Positions 1 to 10,375 of a stretch of 64,000 nucleotides of DNA are shown here, piece after piece. The notes below the pieces were generated by a model. It worked only from the letters and a program-made list of their open reading frames with translations. It made no database searches and had not been told where the DNA came from. Every line of letters starts with the position of its first letter. Position 1 is the stretch's first letter. The position numbers and the translations under genes were made by a program. The stretch is from Undaria pinnatifida (Eukaryota; Sar; Phaeophyceae; Laminariales; Alariaceae), in contig JABAKD010000011.1 of the NCBI GenBank assembly GCA_012845835.1, positions 5,691,730-5,755,729 of the forward strand, written 5' to 3'.

Positions 1-302
1 ACACTACCCGGAAATATGACATTCCGGGTGGCTATCTCCACCGAAACTGACCCTCAGGGGACAGGCCGGGTCGATATACACACGCATCCGTATACAACGG
101 CAGCTTGCGCTGCCGGGGTTGTAACGAAGACCACTGATAGGGACACCTTACGCTATACCTACAATGGGACCCGAAGGGTGCGCCAGCTAGCGTTGGGCTG
201 CGAAAGCAACTGAGTTAAATCGACACACGACGCGTATGAAAATACGTGGAAGTGTGGTGAGCTAAAGCTTTATTTTTCCCCATTATCATCCGACGGAGGA
301 TG

Positions 303-352
303 AAAAAAAAAAAAAAAAAATGTTATGGTGGATGTGGGACTCAAACCCACGA
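303..352 (-). other. tRNA 3'-half-like fragment with T-run terminator
   Basis: Read on the minus strand, 350-334 forms a perfect 5-bp T-arm stem (GTGGG/CCCAC) around the 7-nt loop TTTGAGT, which fits the tRNA T-loop and internal B-box pattern. It is followed by ATCCACC and then 18 T residues, a strong RNA polymerase III terminator. No matching D arm lies at the right distance upstream: a partly complementary GGTGGAA is only about 44 nt away, too close for a tRNA. Best read as the tail of a tRNA-derived repeat or a broken tRNA gene. Confidence 0.4.
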
Positions 353-396
353 CCCGGAAAAAAAACACCCTCCCTTTCCACCGGATACAGCAGGTC

Positions 397-498
397 GCCC
401 CGGTGGCGTATCAGGTTATCCTCGAGCCTGGTATAGGTCAGTTTCGTGAGTTCGAGCCCCGCCGAGTGCATACTCGTATAAATTCGTTGGGATTTTTT
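397..498 (+). other. tRNA-like A box and B box followed by T6
   Basis: TGGCGTATCAGG (404-415) resembles a pol III A box and GAGTTCGAGCC (448-458) a B box, with normal spacing of 44 nt. Six T residues follow at 493-498. The possible anticodon loop (TGGTATA) lacks the normal U33, and the acceptor strands around the boxes do not pair well. So this is a tRNA-derived element or pseudogene, not a functional tRNA. Opposite orientation to the T-arm fragment immediately to its left. Confidence 0.35.
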
Positions 499-984
499 CT
501 TGTGGACGAATTGACTTGCGGAAAGCGCGCGAGAGCGTGAGTTAGCAACACTCGATGAACAATCGACGAGCAGTGGGATTGCTGAACCCTATGCGCGATA
601 AAAATTGAAGGCAAGAACCGGGGAGGAGAAGGGACGACACCTGTGACCACGGCTTGTCCAGAAGCTGGAAAGCAAAAGTGTGCTGAAAAAAAAAATATAT
701 ATATATATATATACCTGTTAAGATACGGCCTCGAAAGGCCTGTAGGTATCCAAATTTGAGATCATTTGGATGGGTTTCGTATGATAAGGTTGGCGGTTTA
801 TATTCGGGGAAGTTAGGAATTAGATCGGAGGCACGCGCCTCCGATCTCAGAAGCTTTCACATACCCTGAAAAAATGCCAGATATATGTGTGTGTTCGGTC
901 TTTTACCATGACATCTACTGATAAGTACGAGACGTACGGCAGTACCACAATAATTAGACGACCAAGACCAAATAATAGGGGGAG

Positions 985-1205
985 GCGGGGGGTACACAGT
1001 TTGTGCATGGCTGTAGTCGTATGACCATAAACCTTCGCACCCCTACAATGCCGGGGCGGAGCCACGTCGGGTTTTTACCAACCAGGCAGGGGAGGGAGGG
1101 GGGGGGGTATTCAGTCTGTGCTTGGCCGCAGTAATATGGCCATAAACCTTCCCACCCCTACTATGCCGGGACGGAGCCACGTCGGATTTTCACCAAAACC
1201 AGGCA
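985..1205. repeat. Two-copy tandem repeat, period about 115 bp
   Basis: The units begin at about 991 (GGTACACAGTTTGTGC) and 1,106 (GGTATTCAGTCTGTGC). Each runs through ACCATAAACCTT or its close variant to CGGAGCCACGTCGG and ACCAGGCAG. The copies are about 85% alike. No coding frame is preserved between them. Confidence 0.75.
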
Positions 1206-1330
1206 GACATTGCTTGCAACCAAGCGCGAAGCGCCGTGTGGCGTTCGGCTCGAGTGGCATGAAAGGGTGAGCTGCATCCTTCCAAGATCCGCTCGTAAAA
1301 GACGGTCTTGGGCACCTTGTGCCTACGACC

Positions 1331-1403
1331 AATATTTCCGTAAATATAAGCAACATGTTATTTCGATATTAATATTTAAAGGTTGCTTATATTTCCGTAC
1401 AGA
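1331..1403. repeat. Short hairpin element with 13-bp inverted arms
   Basis: AAATATAAGCAAC (1,342-1,354) is repeated in perfect inverse at 1,382-1,394 around a 27-nt AT-rich centre. Each arm adjoins ATTTCCGTA. The same ATTTCCGTAAATA string recurs alone at about 32,047-32,060. It could be a small fold-back element; no target duplication is clear. Confidence 0.5.
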
Positions 1404-1445
1404 GTGGTACTTTCTGTCGGTTTGGCTACTAATTTCTTGCTTATG

Positions 1446-1482
1446 GCTAGGATAGGCTAGGCTAGGATAGGATAGGTTAGGG
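1446..1482. repeat. Pentamer microsatellite GGMTA, about 7 units
   Basis: Alternating GGCTA and GGATA pentamers, ending GGTTA. It is short and internal with no further repeats around it, so I do not read it as a telomere. Confidence 0.7.
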
Positions 1483-2507
1483 GGGACGCGTGCTACGATA
1501 GAGAGTACACACCCATTATTTTCGGAGGTTTCCTCGATTTTGGGAGCTCCCAAACAAGATGACTTTTTTGTGGGGTAAAATAAAACTGCTACATATACGT
1601 ATATCACCCCGGATGAAAAATCGCATATGGTACTCTCTCTATAGGTACAAAAGGAGAGCGAAAACATCATGAAAAAAAAAATGGCCGAGGAGGCTTTTTT
1701 TCCCGACGATTTTGGGGCTAAGGAGCCCCCCCCCCCGCGAGATGCAGGAAACAAAGTAGCCAAAAAGGGGTATACCTTAATTCCGATATCGTAGCACGCG
1801 GCAAGAATGAGGACGGGACTCAGAGAAAAGCTAACGGTGCCTCGACGGGGTAGCATGCGCCTTGGGACGAGGTTCGGAGCCTATTCGTGCTACGATATAG
1901 TAGCCCCCCGCCCCCCCCCCACACAACTTTTCTTTAGAACGAAAACGCGGCCGTGTCTCTCCTGAGATACAGAGCACTCTTGCCCCTCCCCCGACGTCGT
2001 CGTCGTTCGATCTAGTCCTTATTATGCAAACAAGAAAATGGTTTTTGAAGGTATTTTTTTTTCGTCTGGCATATTTCCTTCGTTGAAGAAAATAGCTGAG
2101 TTTTTTTTTTTTTTTTTTTTTTTGGGGGGGAAGGAGGGAGGGAGGGAGGGAGGGGGTATTATCTAAGAATAAGGGGGGGTCTCTAGAGATATCAAGATTT
2201 TTTCGCCACAACAGGGTGGCTGGCACAATGCTAAAAACGATGGAGGGTACACCATCTACTTTTTCGGGGAGGGGAGAGACTCATGATTGAGCACTTGATT
2301 GAGAGAAAGCCCGTTCTACACTTCACCCGCACTCAAGAACAAAAATTATTTTATTATTGAGTTTCAAACCGAAACAGGTGTGCGCAAAATCCCCGATTCT
2401 GCCCCAAAAAACAAATAACACACGCCACATACATGATGCCCTAGGTCGCAGTACAAAAAAAATATCCCCAGATGTTGCGAAACATTGAAATTTAATAATA
2501 TATGGGG
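1483..2507. other. Gene-free low-complexity stretch
   Basis: Holds several homopolymer runs: A at about 1,672, C at about 1,726 and 1,908, T23 at 2,101-2,123 followed by G7 and (GGGA)n to 2,155. Frames up to 177 codons cross these runs and do not look like protein. One isolated satellite-like monomer lies at about 1,702-1,727. Confidence 0.5.
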
Positions 2508-3110
2508 TTAAGAGGGAGTCCCGACGATTTTGGGTCAAGAAGGAGCCCCGACGATTTTGGGTTAAGAAAGAAATCCATGGCGATTTTGGGTTAAGAGGGG
2601 AGTCCCGACGATTTTGGGTTAAGAAGGAGCCCCGACGATTTTGGGTTAAGAAGGAAACCCCCGACGATTTTGGGTCAAGAAGGAGCCCCGACGATTTTGG
2701 GTTAAGAAGGAAACCCCCGACGATTTTGGGTTAAGAAGGAAATCCCCGACGATTTTGGGTTAAGGAAGAGCCCCGACGATTTTGGGTTAAGAAGGAAATC
2801 CCCGACGATTTTGGGTTAAGAAAGAGCCCCGACGATTTTGGGTTAAGAAGGCAATCCCCAACGATTTTGGGTTAAGAAGGCAATCCCCGACGATTTTTGG
2901 TTAAGAAGGCGCCCCGACGATTTTGGGTCAAAAGGGAGTGCCGACGATTTCGGGTTAAGAGGGAGTCCCGACGATTTTAGGTTAAGAGGGATTCTCGACG
3001 ATTTTGGGTTAAGAAGGAAATCCCCGACGATTTTGGGTCAAAAAGGAGCCCCGACGATTTTGGGTTAAGAGGAAGTGCCGACGATTTTTGGTCAAGAGGG
3101 AGTTCCGAAG
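2508..3110. repeat. Satellite array, 21 units of about 28 bp
   Basis: Twenty-one units plus a partial one share the core CGACGATTTTGGGTTAAG. Units come in a short type (27 bp, ending AGGAGC) and a long type (28-30 bp, ending GGAAATC or GGAAACC). In the middle of the array the two types largely alternate, giving a ~56-bp higher-order unit. The outer units are more diverged (AAGAGGGAGT type), as expected if turnover is concentrated in the centre. Non-coding: unit lengths are not multiples of three. Confidence 0.9.
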
Positions 3111-3257
3111 GTCATTTTCACAAAATAAACAACGCCAACAAAAGTGCTGGTGACCTTCTTTTTTGTTTTTTTTTTACAAACTAAAAACAAGAAAGTAGAG
3201 TGTTTTTAGGACTGCCCCGCGTAGCACGTGCGCGTCGTCGACGACCCTTTTTTTTGG

Positions 3258-3425
3258 AAAAATCTCGTCGTCGAGTCGTCGTCGTCGCGTCGAGATGTTT
3301 TCCACAGAAAAAAGAGAGAGACCCATCGGGGGGGAGGGGGTTGATAAAAATCTCGTCGTCGTCGTCGTCGCGTCGCGAGATGTTTTCCACAGACAGAGAG
3401 AGAGAGATCCATCCTTTTTTCTTCA
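3258..3425. repeat. 88-bp tandem duplication with CGT triplet runs
   Basis: Two units, each starting AAAAATCTCGTCGTCG, running through a CGT repeat and GAGATGTTTTCCACAGA into GAGAGAGA and CCATC. They are separated by a G-rich bridge at about 3,328-3,343. A 179-codon plus-strand frame and two minus-strand frames span it, but they are made of the triplet repeat and I do not call them genes. Confidence 0.75.
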
Positions 3426-4894
3426 CACACTCTCTCCCAGTCATTGACAACACCGTTTTTTTTGCCGAAAATTGTGGGATGCAGGGAAGGGGGGGGAAGG
3501 GGTTCTTGCGCGCTATACGAGGGTATGCATCTAGCCGGGTCCTGTTTCTTGTCGGCGCACCCCCTCAACCACACCGCCGCAGGCCTCCGCTTGAACACCC
3601 CAGACCACTACGCACAGAGTACTGGGCTGGCTTCCACCGGCTAATAATGGCTGGCCCGCCGGAAACCTGCTGGGTCTATGCTTGCGCCCCCCCCCCCCCC
3701 CGGACTGATGTCCGACGCGGCCCAACCGCCGTCGCTTGAGGATGATTGTGAATACCACAAAACTATCCCTGAAGGAGGCCGCCAGCACGACGCAGCGCCC
3801 GTGTTTCGACGTTTTCCCTACAGGCCACAGCTACGAACGGGGGGTCATGCATGTTTCAAGCATGTTTAGCATTACACATTTGAGAGAAAAATTTACCAAA
3901 GAATAACGAGAACTGCCCCGCCCCCTCCCCTTTCCCCCCGCCCCGCCCCTCCTTCCCCCCCCCCCCCCCCCCCCCCCCCCCCTCGGGCGTTGTATTGTAC
4001 GATGATGCGCGTCGAGGCTCTGTATCTTGTGCTGAGAGCTGTGCAGAGGTGGCACCGAAGTGCCTGTCGAGGTCACTTGGTGTGATGGAGAAGAAAAGAT
4101 AAGACCGTTTGGAAAGCGGCGCTTGCCGTCAAAAGGTGGAAACGAAAAGAAAGGAAGAAAGGCAATGGGAGAAGACGAAGAGAAGAGTCGTCGAGGTGGT
4201 GGGGTTGGTCGCCACCTAATGACTAGACCCGTGCTAAGATAGAGGTATAATTTTTTTTGGCGAAAAAAATTCTGCATGACGGCGGGCTCCTTAACCCAAA
4301 ATCTTCGGGAAAAATCGCCATTTTTTTATGCGTGATTCTCGTTGTGTGCCACCTGCTGTAGGCCGTGTGGGGGTTGTCATCCGATATTCGAGCAGCTTTA
4401 TTTACAATTTAGGGGGAAAACGTGGTGCACCTCTATATCGTAGCATGCGTCTGGTGTCATCCCCATTGCAGCATACATCTATAAAATTGCCCACACATGC
4501 TCTATTCGGGCAGAGATCATGTACTCTAGGGTTGTCTTTCCTACAAATAACGTTCCTTGCCGTGTTCCCTGCAACGTTCCCAGACACTCTCTTATGGTGA
4601 AATGTCATTGCGGATTTTAGAGTTACAGTTCTCAGTGTTTTGGTAATATCGGGCGTGTGAATTGGTTTTTGGGTATACCACACTGCGAGACAAGATATGA
4701 TCCGCTAGCCTACGATAATGCATATTCAGCATATATGTGTATGTACTGACTGTACCTCTGACAAGAAACCGAGAGGTATTAAATGGTTTCAAGGCTCGAT
4801 TTCTTAGCTGCAAAAGGGCGTGTCCTAAACTAACTCCAGCACAGCTGGGCTTGTCGAGGTATTTTTCCGTCATTTTCAGGCCATTTTTTCTCTC
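3426..4894. other. Gene-free stretch with C28 run and stray satellite monomer
   Basis: A run of 28 C residues occupies 3,955-3,982, and poly-C/G tracts flank it. At 4,289-4,320, on the minus strand, is a single monomer of the 2.5-3.1 kb satellite (CCGAAGATTTTGGGTTAAGG). Nothing else is recognisable, and frames below 150 codons are not convincing. Confidence 0.45.
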
Positions 4895-5165
4895 GTGAGG
4901 CTCTTTCTTGTGTGGCAGGGCCGGTAGTGTATGGTATATAGTGTATGCACCTGAATAGCATTAATAGTGTATTAATAGTATTAATAGTATTAATAGTGAG
5001 TGAGGCTCTTTCTTGTGGCAGGCGCGGTATAGTATATATAGTTATAATATTATCATATAGTATTAATAGTGAGTGCACGCTCTTTCTTGTAGCAGGACCG
5101 GTAGAGTATGTCGTATGGTGTATGGTATATACTTCGAAGTAGTATATCTTAGTATTAATTGTATA
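4895..5165. repeat. AT-rich three-unit tandem repeat
   Basis: Three units start with GTGAGG/CACG then CTCTTTCTTG, a GGCAGG-like string and CGGTA (at about 4,895, 4,998 and 5,073). Each continues into AGTATTAATAGT and GTATATAG runs. The spacings are about 103 and 75 bp, the difference coming from the AGTATTAAT subrepeat. Confidence 0.65.
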
Positions 5166-5959
5166 TTAATATTTTTTTGTTACACCGATTTATTATTATC
5201 ATTATTTTGCCCTCCGACAATATAGCGTAGATGCCTTTCCGATGTAAATCGAACATCCTTCCACAAAGCAGCAGTAGTACCTAATATGAAGGAATGATCG
5301 CACCATAATGCAGTGGTATCTTCCGCCAACCATATTAAATATAGTGAGTGCATGATAATCTGTTTATAAAGCGATAGGGAAGGTCACTGCTGACACTGCT
5401 GCTTTGTCGGGGGTGGTTTCTCGTGCATGTGACAGACCCCACCGCAACTCTACACGAGTATATGATACTGTTGACTATATAAAGATGTCCCAGGGGGGAG
5501 GCAAACCCCTCTGCAACTCTATACGAGGAGACTTTAAAAGATGCCCCCCCTGAATGTATGGCGCGCCCACATGAATGCAGATATATGCCGTTGCTTGCGC
5601 CAACGACCGCCCTTGTTGTGCATGGTGTTGGCCGTCTACTGTACAGTACTGTAATAGTACACGCGGCTGCTGTGCTGTATGAGGCATGCCCCAGTACACG
5701 CGCACCATGACCACACGAGCACACCCAAAGGGGAGATAGAAGTGCCGCTTTGAAGTGCGGTAAGAACATTCACACACTAACATGAATGAATATAAAATGG
5801 TCTTTACATGTACGGACACAAAAGTGCGATATAGTTATATTTATCACCTCGGCAAACCTACGAGTATCTACTACAAGTACTACTACTACACTTTGTATTG
5901 TATAGTAGTTCGTGCAAGCACTTCTCACACATTTTCGTTTTTCGTTCGTTTTTTTGCAC
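5166..5959. other. Gene-free spacer before module copy 1
   Basis: Holds a weak local duplication: CGCAACTCTACACGAG at about 5,441 and TGCAACTCTATACGAG at about 5,508, each followed by AAAGATG and a C/G run. No protein or RNA gene is seen. Similarity to the other module copies begins only near 5,960. Confidence 0.45.
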
Positions 5960-6195
5960 TTCTCCGTCGGGAAGGAGAGGGGGGAGGGGTAAGGGGCATG
6001 AGCCCATATAGCGTCAGGCTAACAGCCCGGCAGCAGAGGTGTCCATAGATAGCTTCTTGGGATAACTGCCCGGTAACCGGACAAGCCGTGGTGGAACAGC
6101 AGTGTCAGAGAGGTCTTACGTCGAACCTTTTGGCGTGCCGACATAATGCAGACCGATTTATTTGTACTTTGTATAGTCTAGTCTATGGCATTAAT

Positions 6196-6390
6196 AGTGG
6201 TCCCCCTTACAGCATTGTTAGTGCCGTTATGCGCACACCGGAAATACCGCACTATAGCGGCAACCCGCAATACTCCGTACACTGCCCCTACTCGTTGTGG
6301 TTCGCCATCTGTGCCAAGTGATTTTTGGCGCGATATCGGCAACAACTGACCAGTTACTACTCAACCAGCGCTATAGAGGGACCAACCACT
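6196..6390. mobile_element. CTATAG miniature inverted-repeat element, copy C
   Basis: The 195-bp insert begins AGTGGTCC and ends GCTATAGAGGGACC plus AACCACT. It sits inside the module leader where the other module copies have no such sequence. Its interior (CACTATAGCGGCAACCCGCA, then ACTGCCCCTACT) matches 18,014-18,152 directly and 16,197-16,360 in reverse. Too small to code; presumably non-autonomous. Confidence 0.6.
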
Positions 6391-8689
6391 GCTGTACGTA
6401 TGTGTATTAATTTATAAGTGTTTTGTGTGACACGTGTTTTGGTGCATGCCAACTGCCAACTGCAAGCCGCCGCCGCATCCAAAAAATAGTTGACCCCGTG
6501 TTCCATGACATCTGGTGCATTGCCTGCTGCACATGCTGCTGTGCTGCTGTGCTGCTGTGGCGGCAGATAGACACCACGCAGGTCCTCCTGGTACTATTAA
6601 TATGCCAACCTGGTTTGGATACTTGTAGAGATCCGGATAGTAGCTAAGCCGCGCCCAGTACGTACCGAGTACGTAGTACGTACCAGGTAGCCAGCGGAGA
6701 GCAGAAAAGAGTAGAGGCCAAACGAGGTGAGTCGAAAAAATTATGGGCTTCGGGCGAAACGGCACAAGTTATGCCGCTTTGCGCCGAACACCGAAAACCG
6801 AATTTTAAACCGAAATATCACACAGCAGTATTCCACACCGAACACAGACAACCCAAAGCCGAGTTCCGACGGGTTGGAACAAAAGTTCCAAATATTTGCA
6901 GAGATTGTTTGGATAGAAAAACGACCGGCAAGCACAGCAATCGACCTTGCGCAACAAGCTCGACACACCCCAGCACCCCACGGCGAGGTCCTAGCCGCAG
7001 AGGTCGTGCTATCTACAGTTTGTCTCCGCCAGACCGCAGCCACATCGCACGGGCAGGATCTTCGTCCCAAAAGCAAAAACAGACGCTCGGATTTTTTTGA
7101 GGCACCTGTTGAGATCAGACGGATCACGGACTCCTGTAATCCACCAGCCAGCCAAGCCTCACACTCCGTCTTTAGCCTGTAGTCTATAGCTTACAGCCTT
7201 CCAGCACAGCACGCGGAGAGTCGACAAGCAAGAATAGCACATCGGGCCTGCTCCTCTGTCCTTGCCGGGCCTTCCTTGATGTCAGAGTTTGGGGGCTTCT
7301 CCGCTTTGGAGCGGGCGGCAGCAAAGCTTGATGTGAGCTTTGCGTTCGTTGCTTGCGAGCTGCAGTCTCTTTCTTTTGACCGTAGGCCGGAGCGTATATC
7401 ATGTGGTATCTTGGTTCGTAGAGAGTAACGGTTGCCGTTGCCGAGTGCCAGGTAGGTCATACAGGATGCCTGCACGTCACAGACAACCCGTCGTTGACTT
7501 CGTCCGTCGCCGAAGGGAATGGTTGAAGGGTGCAAGATCGGCGGTACCGTAGGCCGAGGCGACGATACCACCCCAATTCCCGCCCTGTGCTCGTCAGCAT
7601 GTCCGCAATTTTCATTTCCCGTAACGTATCATATCATACATGTAACAGGACGAAAGTGTATCATGAGAGCGGATTCCATACCGGGAGGCTAAAGGGCTGG
7701 GTGCTCTCGAACAGCATGTACTATACCTGTAGACCGAGTGCTGCTGCAGACGTGTACGGCAGGCTGCCGACTGCCCTTGGATCGAGCGGGGGTACCGAGC
7801 AGCGTACGGGTGGCAAGTAGAGGGGCGTTACGCCGCTTGACGAACCCGCCCCTCAGGATGAAAGTTGAGACGTCTGTTGATGGTGGTGTGTGGTGTTCGT
7901 GCCCAAAGTTTATCGCGTTGCATTCGTACTGTACTGTAGTACTTGCTACAATAGCTCGTAGGTGCATGCGGGCATCGTTCGTTTCGTTTTGGCGATGAGG
8001 GCATGGGAGGAGTAGACGCCCACACGAAAACCAGTACGGTTAGTGTCATACGTACCTTGTACATGTACATGTGCCTGCACCTTGTTTAGAGCCCTAGAGT
8101 CTAGATCAAGACGACCGCTCACCCAGCAAACGTTTTGCTGTTCTTGCTGTGTTGCTGTGACACACTCGGCAGGCACCGGACAACGACCACGCGGAATTGG
8201 AGTCGCCTAAGGACACCATCCCAGCGGGTGGCAGGTGAGCGAATGTTGTGGTCAACTCGGTATGGTACCATAAGGATCCCAAGACACAATGATAGTCTCC
8301 ACCACTAACTACTACCAGGTACAACAGTAATACTTTGTGTTGCGAACATCGATGGGCTGCTGCGGGTGGTGGTTTCAAAAACGTCGACCCTGCGGTTTGC
8401 TGCTACGTCGATCTCCGATGGACAGGGGAACGACCCCCCAACGAGCGGGCCTGAATCAAATCCAACCGCTTTCCGAGCTCTTAACCCGCCCCCATCATCA
8501 TTACGAGTGGTGGTACTTCCGCAATCGAATCGTAACAACCCGTAGTCTGCTTGCGGCAACAACGTCAGCTGAATTCATCGTCACCTGAACAGTGCGCCTG
8601 CTGTATGCACCACCAGCCGTATCCTGGCTTTGTTTTGTGCGGAGCACTTTGCACCTGCGCGGTCTACGGCGCCTCACGCAGTATTTTAT

Positions 8690-9146
8690 ATACTCGAGTA
8701 TATAACATTTTCAGGACGTCAGCTGTGAGTTCGACGAATTTCGAGTCAACACTCATATTTACAAGCTGCGGTGTTGTTACTTGTAATATACTGCGCATGT
8801 GGGTGAGTTTTTTATTGGGAGGGGTCCTATTTTTACAAATATATGTATAGACTATTAATAGTCTAGTCTACCAGGTATGTTTTGTTGTTCTCCGTTGCTA
8901 GATCTGACATCTGATATCATATCTATTTTATGAAAATATTTCAAGGACGTCAGCCGTGAGTTTCGGGTCAATACTCATATTTGCAAGCTGCGTTGTTGGT
9001 ACTTGTACTCTATTATATAAATTTATTACTGTACAGTTTCCACTATACTGCGTTTGTATGGTATGTGGTTCATTTTGCATTTTCCCCGCTTTAATATCGC
9101 GAGGAGTACGAATACGGAGTATTACTAGTTATTTCTTCATGTGTCG
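8690..9146. repeat. Leader insert with two copies of a CTCAT-type repeat
   Basis: Present only in module copies 1 and 5 (61,068-61,545); copies 2, 3 and 4 join directly across this point. It holds two repeats about 230 bp apart, starting AGGACGTCAGCTGTGAG (8,713) and AGGACGTCAGCCGTGAG (8,945). Each is followed by CGGGTCAA or its variant, then CACTCATATTT, CAAGCTGCG. The same dispersed repeat is seen near 21,060-21,120 (minus), 33,905, 48,800 and 49,570. Confidence 0.6.
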
Positions 9147-9238
9147 CGTTTTTGATCGCCGTTTTCACTCCACACGTCCGATATACTTCGTTTCCCGGCA
9201 GCCCCAACCAGAGCAACGAGGGCGCTAGGCGGTACGCG

Positions 9239-10375
9239 ATGGCCCCCCCCTGCCGGCTGCGGAACATCGAACCGTGCATTCCCTACCCGTTCGCAGAACC
9301 CCATAAGAAGTATTACGCTGCTAAAAAGGCGTGGGACGACGCTCACGCAAAGAAGGAAGCCGCTGACCACCACCTCGATATCTGCTTGGAGAAGAGGAAA
9401 CAGCTTGACCGGGAGGCTGTTCCGCTCGAGTCAGCACTGCAACAAAGCAAGAAAACAGTGGAAACGGCCAGAGCCTCAATCCTAGCAGCCAATGAAGCCG
9501 CTGCGGAGTGCGACGGCCGGCTCAAGGTAGCCGACGCGCGCTACCTTATGGCGTGCAATACCCTTGAGGAGGCGCAGGCGGCGCTTCACCAGGCCGAAGC
9601 GGGGGTGGGGGTCCACGGGAAGCGACAACGATCGACTGACTGCGACGGTAGCATCGTCGCATCGAAGTCGACAAGAGTTGGAACCGAATCGGCGGGAAAG
9701 GCGGCGGCCCGCGCAAGGCCGGTAGGAGACGTGTCGGCCCCGAGCGTTATTGAGCCCGACGTGGAGTCGGAGAAGCGCCTCCAAGCGTGTCGGCTTGCGG
9801 CGGACACTGCGCAGGAGGGCGTCGAGCACGCCCAGGCCAAGCTTTTCGCAGTCCGCGCCGAAGCGAAGACCCTCAGGGACCACCCTGACCGGGCGGCGGG
9901 GGCGAGGATCAACTTGGAGGAGCTTGAACGCGCCGCTGCAAACGACTTCATGGCGTTGGAAGATCTCTTTGGTGCGGCAGAGTACCAAAACGTCTCGGAT
10001 GAATCCCTGAAGAAGGCAAAAACCGAGGCTGCGAAGGCGGCGGCTGAGATCGTCTGCACTGAGAGAATCAAGGAAAAGACCGAGAAGCTTGCTTACCCCC
10101 ACGAGTTTCCCGAGGGAGGGTGGAAGGTTCAAGAGAGCAACAAGCGTGTGGACCGCGTCGTCCCTCCACCCACCCCGTATGTTCCCCCGGCCCCACTCGA
10201 AGGGAACAACCGTTTTTCACCGTCACAGGTGGGCCTTATGATCTTAGCTCAGGAGCGGAAGAAGGTACAAGCGGAACAAAAGCGGAAGGCAAGGGCGGCA
10301 GCGAAACAGCGTGGTGCAGTGCGGCAGTCTTCTCGATCAACGCGCGGCAAGCCGGCCGCGGTGTTCGAAGCATAG
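9239..10375 (+). CDS. Coiled-coil Lys/Ala-rich protein of module M, intact copy
   Basis: A 378-aa protein of a family I do not recognise. The start chosen is the ATG at 9,239 (GCGATGG context), because that ATG is kept in all five module copies. The frame is open further upstream to an ATG at 9,152, but that part is out of register in other copies. The order seen is: a short leader with YPFAEPH (16-22); a long charged helix with coiled-coil character (about 23-121); a polar linker with the basic cluster GKRQR (127-131); a second Ala/Lys/Glu helix (about 174-285); YPHEFPEGGWKV (286-297); a Pro-rich stretch (307-319); and a strongly basic tail (339-371) that could serve as a nuclear signal or nucleic-acid contact. 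No transmembrane segment or signal peptide. GC is higher than in the flanks. A structural or nucleic-acid-binding role is only a guess. It might be an ORF1-like protein of a non-autonomous element or a host gene carried by the duplication. Confidence 0.6.
   Translation: MAPPCRLRNIEPCIPYPFAEPHKKYYAAKKAWDDAHAKKEAADHHLDICLEKRKQLDREAVPLESALQQSKKTVETARASILAANEAAAECDGRLKVADARYLMACNTLEEAQAALHQAEAGVGVHGKRQRSTDCDGSIVASKSTRVGTESAGKAAARARPVGDVSAPSVIEPDVESEKRLQACRLAADTAQEGVEHAQAKLFAVRAEAKTLRDHPDRAAGARINLEELERAAANDFMALEDLFGAAEYQNVSDESLKKAKTEAAKAAAEIVCTERIKEKTEKLAYPHEFPEGGWKVQESNKRVDRVVPPPTPYVPPAPLEGNNRFSPSQVGLMILAQERKKVQAEQKRKARAAAKQRGAVRQSSRSTRGKPAAVFEA

Larger units (their letters stand above)
1..984. 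other. Left flank, no convincing gene
   Basis: No reading frame here looks like protein: those present are short and run through homopolymers. Visible items are an A18 run (303-320), the tRNA-like fragments listed separately, and an (AT)n microsatellite at about 695-712. The first 230 bases are moderately GC-rich but carry no recognisable RNA or protein signal. Confidence 0.5.
5960..9238 (+). repeat. Module M copy 1, non-coding leader
   Basis: Aligns with 24,160-26,762, 35,880-38,371, 55,385-57,985 and (from about 6,910) 59,257-61,649. The alignable landmarks occur in the same order: GGGGCATGAGCCCAT, TTCGGGCGAAACGGCACAAG, CCGCAGAGGTCGTGCTATC, CCTTGCCGGGCCTTCCTTG, GGTACCGTAGGCCGAGG and CTTCCGCAATCGAATCG. 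Between copies it varies by many small indels of all lengths that scramble every frame, so I read it as non-coding. It is interrupted by a CTATAG miniature element at 6,196-6,390. It lacks the X segment that precedes copies 2-4. Confidence 0.75.

Noticed and set aside
1446..1482. GGMTA pentamers as a telomere
   Set aside because: Only about seven units, mixed types, internal to the sequence, with no subtelomeric gradient.
1323..1856. 177-codon minus-strand frame
   Set aside because: Runs through A/T and C/G homopolymers and the hairpin; poly-Phe and poly-Gly stretches indicate chance.
2508..3110. CRISPR array
   Set aside because: Units are contiguous with no variable spacers of constant length; it is a satellite in a eukaryote-like context.
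3200..3739. 179-codon plus-strand frame at 3.2-3.7 kb
   Set aside because: Its first half is the CGT-triplet tandem duplication and the rest is Pro/Arg low complexity over C and G runs.
5975..6130. rRNA-like fragment (GGGATAACTG..., repeated in leaders)
   Set aside because: The string occurs in four module leaders with different sequence around it and does not match conserved rRNA regions in order; it is part of the module.
9152..9238. Upstream ATG at 9,152 as start of the coiled-coil gene
   Set aside because: Adds 29 residues that are out of register or altered in the other copies, whereas the ATG at 9,239 with a GCG upstream and a G after it is kept in all five.
9482..10132. 216-codon minus-strand frame opposite the coiled-coil gene
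   Set aside because: Antisense shadow of the GC-rich, low-stop coding strand; the plus-strand frame is longer and has a coherent helix pattern.
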